From Nonomuraea angiospora (GTDB lineage Bacteria; Actinomycetota; Actinomycetes; Streptosporangiales; Streptosporangiaceae), in the NCBI RefSeq assembly GCF_014873145.1, contig NZ_JADBEK010000001.1:3658001-3722000 (forward strand): a DNA stretch of 64,000 nt, written 5' to 3'. Shown here one piece after another: positions 59,252 to 64,000 of the stretch; within the stretch, counting starts at the first letter, position 1; each line of letters starts with the position of its first letter. A program made the position numbers and the translations under genes. The notes below the pieces were generated by a model. The model saw only the letters and a list, made by a program, of their open reading frames with translations, did not search any database and was not told the DNA's origin.

Positions 59252-60310
59252 ATGAAGCTTCGAATCGCGTTGAGTGCGCTGTCAGCGGCCGCCGCCGTAC
59301 TCGCCGCCCCGGTCCCCGCCCACGCCGGGACGCCCAAGCTCGGCTGGGAGCTCAAGGAGACCGGGGTGACCGCGCGCCTGCGCGGCCTGTCGCCCGTCAG
59401 CCGGGACGTGGTGTGGGCCTCGGGCTCGGGCGGCACCGTGCTGAGGACCGTCGACGGCGGGCGGAGCTGGCAGAACGTCTCCCCGCCCGACACCTCCGCG
59501 CTCCAGTTCCGCGACATCGAGGCGTTCGACGAACGCAGCGCCGTGGCGCTGTCGATCGGCGAGGGCACGGACTCGCGCGTCTACCGCACGCAGGACGGCG
59601 GGCGCACGTGGACGGAGACGTTCAGGAACGACGAGCCCCGGGCGTTCTACGACTGCCTGGCCTTCTTCGACCGGCGGCACGGGCTGGCCATGAGCGACCC
59701 GGTGGACGGCAGGTTCCGGATCCTGGCCACGGACGACGGCGGGCGGAGCTGGCGGGTGCTGCCGGCCGACGGGATGCCGCAGGCGCTGGCGGGCGAGGCG
59801 GGGTTCGCGGCGAGCGGGCAGTGCCTGGTCACCGCGGGCGGCCGGGACGCCTGGCTGGCCACCGGCGGGGCGGAGCGGTCACGGGTGTTCCACTCGGGCG
59901 ACCGCGGACGCACCTGGACGGTCACCGACAGCCCGATCCCCGCGGGCGACCCGGCCCGCGGCGTCTTCGGCCTGGCCTTCCGCGACCGCCACCACGGTCT
60001 CGCGGTCGGCGGCGACTACCGCCCCGACCAGCCCTCCCCCAGCGCCGCCGCCCGCACCCGGGACGGCGCCACCACCTGGCAGGCCGCCGCCACCCCGCCA
60101 GCCGCCTACCGCTCCGGCGTGGCGTGGCTCCCGCACCTGCCGTCCGCCGCCGTCGCGGTGGGGCCTTCGGGCAGCGACGTGACGTGGTCGGGCGGGCGCA
60201 CCTGGGAGACCTTCGACACCGGATCGTTCGACACGGTGTCCTGCACCCGCGACCTGTCCTGCTGGGCCTCCGGCGAGCAGGGCCGCCTCGCCCGCCTGAC
60301 TCTCCGCTGA
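59252..60310 (+). CDS. Secreted Ycf48/HCF136-like BNR-repeat beta-propeller protein
   Basis: 352 aa from ATG 59252. Signal peptide to about residue 28 (VLAAPVPAHAG). Repeated Asp-box style motifs: TVDGGRSW, TQDGGRTW, TDDGGRSW, HSGDRGRTW, build a propeller. Plant HCF136 helps assemble photosystem II; bacterial secreted homologues have unknown binding roles. Followed by an irregular repeat array. Confidence 0.85.
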   Translation: MKLRIALSALSAAAAVLAAPVPAHAGTPKLGWELKETGVTARLRGLSPVSRDVVWASGSGGTVLRTVDGGRSWQNVSPPDTSALQFRDIEAFDERSAVALSIGEGTDSRVYRTQDGGRTWTETFRNDEPRAFYDCLAFFDRRHGLAMSDPVDGRFRILATDDGGRSWRVLPADGMPQALAGEAGFAASGQCLVTAGGRDAWLATGGAERSRVFHSGDRGRTWTVTDSPIPAGDPARGVFGLAFRDRHHGLAVGGDYRPDQPSPSAAARTRDGATTWQAAATPPAAYRSGVAWLPHLPSAAVAVGPSGSDVTWSGGRTWETFDTGSFDTVSCTRDLSCWASGEQGRLARLTLR

Positions 60311-60316
60311 CTCCAG

Positions 60317-60434
60317 CCTCCGCCGCCCCGTAGCCTCCGTACCCCGTAGCCTCCGCCGCCCCGTAGCCTCCGCTGACCCCGTAGCCTCCGTGACCCTCTT
60401 GCCTCGGCTGACCCCCTGTTGCCTCGGCTGACCC
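60317..60434. repeat. Irregular 16-20-bp tandem repeats
   Basis: Seven units, each opening CCTCCG or CCTCGG and usually closing CCCCGTAG or CTGTTG: starts at 60317, 60334, 60350, 60367, 60385, 60402 and 60422. They lie in the gap between convergent genes; unit lengths vary by non-multiples of three, so it is not coding. Confidence 0.8.
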
Positions 60435-60448
60435 TGGAGGGGGTCAGC
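60427..60448. terminator. Hairpin at AlkB gene 3' end
   Basis: GCTGACCC-N6-GGGTCAGC, perfect 8-bp arms, overlapping the AlkB stop codon and the last repeat unit. Could terminate both convergent genes. Confidence 0.6.
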
Positions 60449-61073
60449 GCACGCCGCGGGGCCGGAACTGGATGCTGATGCGCGGCCCCGCCGGGCGGGA
60501 GGTCTTCGGGATCGCGTGCTCCCACGTGCGCTGGCAACTCCCGCCCATCACGATCAGATCCCCGTGCCCCAGGTCCCGCCGGATGGACGGCCCGCCGCCA
60601 CGGGGGCGGAGCAGGAGCGGGCGGGGGTCGCCGACCGAGACGATCGCCACCATGGTGTCCTCGGTGCTCCCCCGCCCGATCGTGTCGCCGTGCCAGGCCA
60701 CGCTGTCGCGGCCGTCACGGTAGAAGCAGAGCCCCGCCGTGCGGAACGGCTCCCCCAGCTCCTGCCCGTAATGATCGTTGAGGGCCCGGCGGCAGTCCTC
60801 CAGCACCGGATCCGGCAGGGTCTCGTCCTCGTCGTAGAACTTCAGCAGCCGCGGCACGTCCACCACCCGGTCGTACATGCGCCGCCGCTCCGCCCGCCAC
60901 GGCACCGTCCCGGCCAGCCGCTCGAACAGCGTGTCGGCCCCCGTGACCCAGCCCGGCCGCAGGTCGATCCAGGCGCCGTGGTCGAGGTGCGTCCTGCGGA
61001 CCGTGGCGCCGAGCGGCCCGACCCCGAGCTCCTCGTCGAGGCCGAGCAGAGATGCTTGGAACGAGGCTGTCAT
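60444..61073 (-). CDS. AlkB-like 2-oxoglutarate/Fe(II) dioxygenase
   Basis: 209 aa from ATG 61073 (MTASFQASLLGLDEELGVGP). Iron ligands H128 and D130 (AWHGDTIG) and H186 (TWEHAIPK), and 2-oxoglutarate-binding Arg residues in PRISIQFRPRG. GGDLIVMGG-type loop present (HGDLIVMGGSCQ). Removes alkyl groups from nucleic-acid bases by oxidation in the AlkB repair family. An upstream in-frame extension to 61217 lacks support. Confidence 0.9.
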   Translation of the reverse strand: MTASFQASLLGLDEELGVGPLGATVRRTHLDHGAWIDLRPGWVTGADTLFERLAGTVPWRAERRRMYDRVVDVPRLLKFYDEDETLPDPVLEDCRRALNDHYGQELGEPFRTAGLCFYRDGRDSVAWHGDTIGRGSTEDTMVAIVSVGDPRPLLLRPRGGGPSIRRDLGHGDLIVMGGSCQRTWEHAIPKTSRPAGPRISIQFRPRGVR

Positions 61074-61230
61074 ACGGCCAAGTGTATGCCTTTGTTCAAA
61101 CACGCATTCGACTGGGGTGTCGGCTCGCCTTTGCCGGGGGGTCGTGCGAGGCTGGCAATCGCCGGATACGAGTGGCATCGCCCTCAGCCCGCACCGTGAG
61201 GTGAAGAGGCCACCCATCGCTTCGTCACAC

Positions 61231-61264
61231 GAAGCAACCCGAAGTCACGCGAAGTCACGCGAAG
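61231..61264. repeat. 10-bp direct repeats upstream of VOC gene
   Basis: GAAGCAACCC, GAAGTCACGC, GAAGTCACGC, GAAG: decamers in helical phase 10-43 bp upstream of the ATG. Confidence 0.6.
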
Positions 61265-61273
61265 GAGCAGGCC

Positions 61274-62041
61274 ATGCTCACCACCGACTACCTACCGGGC
61301 GCCCCCTGCTGGATCGAGGTCATCACTCCCGACGCGGAGGCGGCGAACGCCTTCTACACGGGGCTGTTCGGCTGGGAGTCCGTCACGCTGGGCCCCGAGT
61401 ACATGCAGTATCGCTTCTGCCAGGTCGACGGCAAGGCGGTCGCCGGGATCAGCGAGGTGACGAAGGACGGCTGGACCCCGGCGTGGCTGACGTACTTCCA
61501 GGCGCCCGACGTCGACGTGATCGCCAAGACGATCGAGCAGGCGGGCGGCACGGTGCTCTTCCCGCCGAGCGACGTCGAGGGCCAGGGCCGCATGGCGGTC
61601 TTCGCCGACCCCACGGGGGCCGCGTTCGCGGTGTGGCAGCCGGGCAGGACGAAGGGGCTCGGCATGGTCACCGCACCCGGCTCGCTCGGCTGGATCGAGC
61701 TCTACACCCCCGACCCCGCCGCCATCCGGGCCTTCTACCAGTCGGTCTTCGGCTGGCGCGTCGAGGACCTGCCGATGGGCGACCTGTCCTACCCCGTCAT
61801 CTCGCCCGCCGACGGCGGCGAGGAGTCGGCGATGGCCGGGATCGTCCAGCTCCAGCCCGGTGACAGCCCGCACTGGCTGCCGTACTTCGAGGTGGCCGAC
61901 TGCGACGCCACGGCGGCCATGGCGCAGCAGCTCGGCGGCACGATGCGGGGTCCCGCGACGGACGTGGCGGGAATCGGCCGCATGGCCTTCCTCGCCGACC
62001 CGTACGGCGCCCGCTTCGCGGTCATCACCAGCTCGGCCTGA
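61274..62041 (+). CDS. VOC family protein with two glyoxalase-like domains
   Basis: 255 aa, GGAGCAGG upstream. Two homologous VOC modules (residues about 8-125 and 135-252; PCWIEVITPDAEAANAFYTG and GWIELYTPDPAAIRAFYQSV), each ending in an FADPTGAAFAVWQ or LADPYGARFAVIT strand. Typical of actinomycete hydroxylase-type or resistance-type VOC proteins. Cytoplasmic. Substrate unknown. Confidence 0.9.
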   Translation: MLTTDYLPGAPCWIEVITPDAEAANAFYTGLFGWESVTLGPEYMQYRFCQVDGKAVAGISEVTKDGWTPAWLTYFQAPDVDVIAKTIEQAGGTVLFPPSDVEGQGRMAVFADPTGAAFAVWQPGRTKGLGMVTAPGSLGWIELYTPDPAAIRAFYQSVFGWRVEDLPMGDLSYPVISPADGGEESAMAGIVQLQPGDSPHWLPYFEVADCDATAAMAQQLGGTMRGPATDVAGIGRMAFLADPYGARFAVITSSA

Positions 62042-62080
62042 CCCCTTACGAGCGACGCCACTCGATCGCCCTTGCCGTCC

Positions 62081-62111
62081 TGTAACGTCTTCACTGTGTT
62101 ATGCCGTTACA
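62081..62111. promoter_or_regulatory. Split inverted repeat at MFS start
   Basis: TGTAACG (62081-62087) and CGTTACA (62105-62111), 17 bp apart, straddling the GTG start. The left arm could double as the -10 (TAACGT) of a leaderless transcript. Confidence 0.45.
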
Positions 62112-63397
62112 TGACCGGTGCGGTGGCCGCGCGCACCGGGGACGAGATGTCCGGGCCCGCGCTCCTGGTCGCCGGGCTGGCCGTCACCGGGTCTCCTCTG
62201 ACGGCGTCCTGGCTGCTGGCCGGGCTGACCGTCTCAGCCGCGGCCGGAGGACCGCTGCTCGGGGTGCTGCTCGACCGGGCGCGGCGGCCGGGGCGGCTGC
62301 TCGCGTGCTGCCTCCTCGGGTACGCCGGCGGGCTCCTGCTGGTCCTGTACGGGCTGGGCCGGGTGCCGGACGCGGCCCTGATCGGCGTGGCGGTCGTGGC
62401 CGGGCTGCTGGGGCCCGCGCTGACCGGCGGCTGGACGGCGCAGCTGCCCCGGGTGGCCGGTCCCGAACGCCTGAGCAGGGCCACCGCGCTCGACTCCATG
62501 AGCTACAACGTGGCCGGGCTGGCCGGGCCCGCCGTGGTGGGGCTGGTGGCGAGCGCGGGCGGAGGCGGCGCGACGGTGCTGGTGTGCGCCGGGCTGCTCG
62601 TCGCCGCGCTGCCGGCCGCCTGGAGCCTGCCTCCCGTACGGTCCCGCCCGGCCGCACCCGCCGCCGTACCCGCTGATCCCGGCTCGCCCGCCGCCGCAGA
62701 CGCTCACCCCGCCGCGCACGGCTCGCCCGCCGAGGGCGGCGCGGCCGGTCGAGGGCGGGCGGTTCGGGCGGAGCTGGTCGAGGGGTTCGCCGTCATCTGG
62801 CGGAACGCGCCGTTGCGTCGGGCGACAGCGGGGTCCGCGATCTCGTGTTGCGGCCTGGCCATGCTGGTCGTCTCCGCCCCCGTCCTCGGCGCCGAGCTCA
62901 CCGGCGAGAGCGGCCACGGCGCGCTGCTGCTGGCCGTCACCGCCGCGTCCGGGCTGGCCGCGAACGCGGCGATCGCCGCGTGGGGCCGGGTGCGGCGGTG
63001 GGACCGCGTCCTGGCCTGGGGGACGGCGGTGCTCGGCGCGGGGATGGCGCTGGCGGCCGGGGCCGGGGCGTTCGGGGCCGGGGCGTTCGGGGCCGGGGCG
63101 TTCTGGGCCGCGGTGGTCGCCGCGGCGGTGGCGGGAGCGGGCGAGGGGCCGCAGCTCACCGCGTTGTTCTCGGTACGGCATCGCGAGGCGCCGGCCCGCC
63201 TGCGCAGCCAGGTGTTCACCACGGGGGCCAGCTTGAAGATCACCTCGTTCGCGATCGGGTCCGCGCTGGCCGGACCGCTGGCGGCGTACTCGGCGAGCTC
63301 AGCCCTGGTGGCGGGCGCGGCGCTGCAGGCCGCTGCCGTGGTCGTGCTCATGGCCGGGCGCCGCGAGAAGGGCTCCCCGACGGAAGCGCCGCGATAG
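62096..63397 (+). CDS. MFS transporter
   Basis: 433 aa from GTG 62096 (VLCRYMTGAVAARTGDEMSG), chosen because the family N-terminus starts a few residues before YxxGAVAARTGDEMSGPALL; ATG 62111 is the alternative. About twelve helices, with a 60-residue Pro/Ala-rich cytosolic loop in the middle (after SLPPVRSRPAAPAA). One late helix contains GAGAFGAGAFGAGAFW from a 15-bp repeat. Probably an exporter; substrate unknown. Confidence 0.85.
   Translation: MLCRYMTGAVAARTGDEMSGPALLVAGLAVTGSPLTASWLLAGLTVSAAAGGPLLGVLLDRARRPGRLLACCLLGYAGGLLLVLYGLGRVPDAALIGVAVVAGLLGPALTGGWTAQLPRVAGPERLSRATALDSMSYNVAGLAGPAVVGLVASAGGGGATVLVCAGLLVAALPAAWSLPPVRSRPAAPAAVPADPGSPAAADAHPAAHGSPAEGGAAGRGRAVRAELVEGFAVIWRNAPLRRATAGSAISCCGLAMLVVSAPVLGAELTGESGHGALLLAVTAASGLAANAAIAAWGRVRRWDRVLAWGTAVLGAGMALAAGAGAFGAGAFGAGAFWAAVVAAAVAGAGEGPQLTALFSVRHREAPARLRSQVFTTGASLKITSFAIGSALAGPLAAYSASSALVAGAALQAAAVVVLMAGRREKGSPTEAPR
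63059..63103. repeat. Three 15-bp perfect repeats in MFS helix
   Basis: GGGGCCGGGGCGTTC repeated exactly three times, in frame, encoding GAGAF units in a predicted membrane helix. Confidence 0.85.
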
Positions 63398-63420
63398 CGG
63401 GACCGGCGCAAGCGCCGCGC

Positions 63421-63966
63421 TCAGCCCGGGGTGGGCGGTGAGGTGCGGGAGCGGTGGGCGGCGACGCGTTCGCGGGTGGCGCAGCGGGCGCTGCAGTAGC
63501 GTCGCGGGCTGCCGCCCCCGAGGTCCAGGTACGGCCGCCCGCACCCCCGCGAGGCACACAGCCCGCCGGGAACGCGCTGATGGTCGGCCAGCAGCACCGC
63601 CAGCGCCATCGCCGACGACGCCAGGAACCACTCCGCCCACGGCGCGTCGTCCCCGCTGTCGACGTGGACGTGCCAGCTCGTCGCGTCCCCGTGGCTGGTG
63701 AGTCTGGGCGCTCGGGCCGATGCGGCGAGCAGCCGGTTGAGCAGGCCGGCCGCCTCGCCGACGGTGGCCGCGCCCAGGACCTCGCGCAGCCGCGCCGCCG
63801 CCGCCCGCATCGCGGTCACGTCGGCCTCGCCGAGGTCGAGGTCCCCGGTCTCCCCGTGGTCGCGCAGCACCCGCGACACCGACGCGACGGACGGCCGTTC
63901 GTGCAGCAGTGCCACGCACAGGTCGACGGCCCGGGCGGCCATCGCCTTGGTCGAGTGAACCTCCAC
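63421..63966 (-). CDS. CGNR zinc-finger/ABATE-domain regulator
   Basis: 181 aa. The N-terminal ABATE-like helical domain (residues about 8-125) precedes a zinc finger with Cys pairs LCASRGCGRPYLD and RYCSARCATRERVAAHR. The CGNR signature itself reads CATR. Such proteins are putative stress or antibiotic-responsive regulators. Tail-to-tail with the MFS gene. The start near the window edge is an ATG, with TCTCGAGGTGG upstream. Confidence 0.88.
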   Translation of the reverse strand: MEVHSTKAMAARAVDLCVALLHERPSVASVSRVLRDHGETGDLDLGEADVTAMRAAAARLREVLGAATVGEAAGLLNRLLAASARAPRLTSHGDATSWHVHVDSGDDAPWAEWFLASSAMALAVLLADHQRVPGGLCASRGCGRPYLDLGGGSPRRYCSARCATRERVAAHRSRTSPPTPG

Positions 63967-64000
63967 CTCGAGAAGGTTATGCCAGTGCGGGCCCGGGGAG

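Noticed and set aside
60106..60537. Arg/Gly-rich minus-strand frame over the 60317 repeats
   Set aside because: Arises from the repeat composition; irregular unit length prevents a real coding repeat.

Overview
The window is very GC-rich chromosomal DNA, with strong third-position G/C in every real gene. It carries many GTG starts, GTGA/ATGA start-stop overlaps, several sugar ABC importers without their own ATPase, an actinobacterial-type IHF, DesK-like two-component genes and a DUF3516 helicase. This points to an actinomycete; Streptosporangiaceae (Nonomuraea-like) is my best guess, by inference only. No rRNA, CRISPR array, IS element or prophage was seen.

Layout. 1-7936 (minus): one operon of lacI, two permeases, a solute-binding lipoprotein and four consecutive ADP-ribosylglycohydrolase-family genes, the last cut by the window edge; two identical GTAAACGTTTAC palindromes lie in front. 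7937-8697: non-coding, ending in thirteen 16-bp tandem repeats. 8698-19434: an MFS/ROK divergent pair, an HbpS-like protein, an IHF-like protein, a two-component system, an acyltransferase, a large helicase and small unknowns. 19431-28918 (minus): a seven-gene glycan operon (GH36-like, importer, PhoD, GH27, GH20) facing a divergent ROK regulator. 30340-39976: an AraC regulator, then a PaoABC-like molybdenum hydroxylase operon that also holds a monooxygenase, an esterase and a broken methyltransferase, followed by a ferritin-like protein and a large LuxR (LAL) regulator.

40141-45156: an AraC/PhyH pair, a secreted hydrolase, a tRNA-dihydrouridine synthase, an ACT protein and the tRNA cluster Gly-Cys-Val. 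45203-48752 (minus): two ABC-F genes behind a leader with a 9-codon uORF and stem-loops typical of ribosome-mediated attenuation. 49018-54947: a LacI / GH51 arabinofuranosidase / ABC importer regulon with three related operators. 54941-63966: a HEAT-repeat protein, sulfotransferase plus glycosyltransferase, a D,D-carboxypeptidase, a Ycf48-like protein, an AlkB-like protein, a VOC protein, an MFS exporter and a CGNR-type regulator.

Three carbohydrate-import loci, each with its own LacI or ROK regulator and hydrolases, dominate the window. They suggest a soil saprophyte scavenging different glycosides. The two loci most likely to be under-described are the transporter with four ADP-ribosylglycohydrolase homologues and the operon joining PhoD to alpha-galactosidases and a hexosaminidase.
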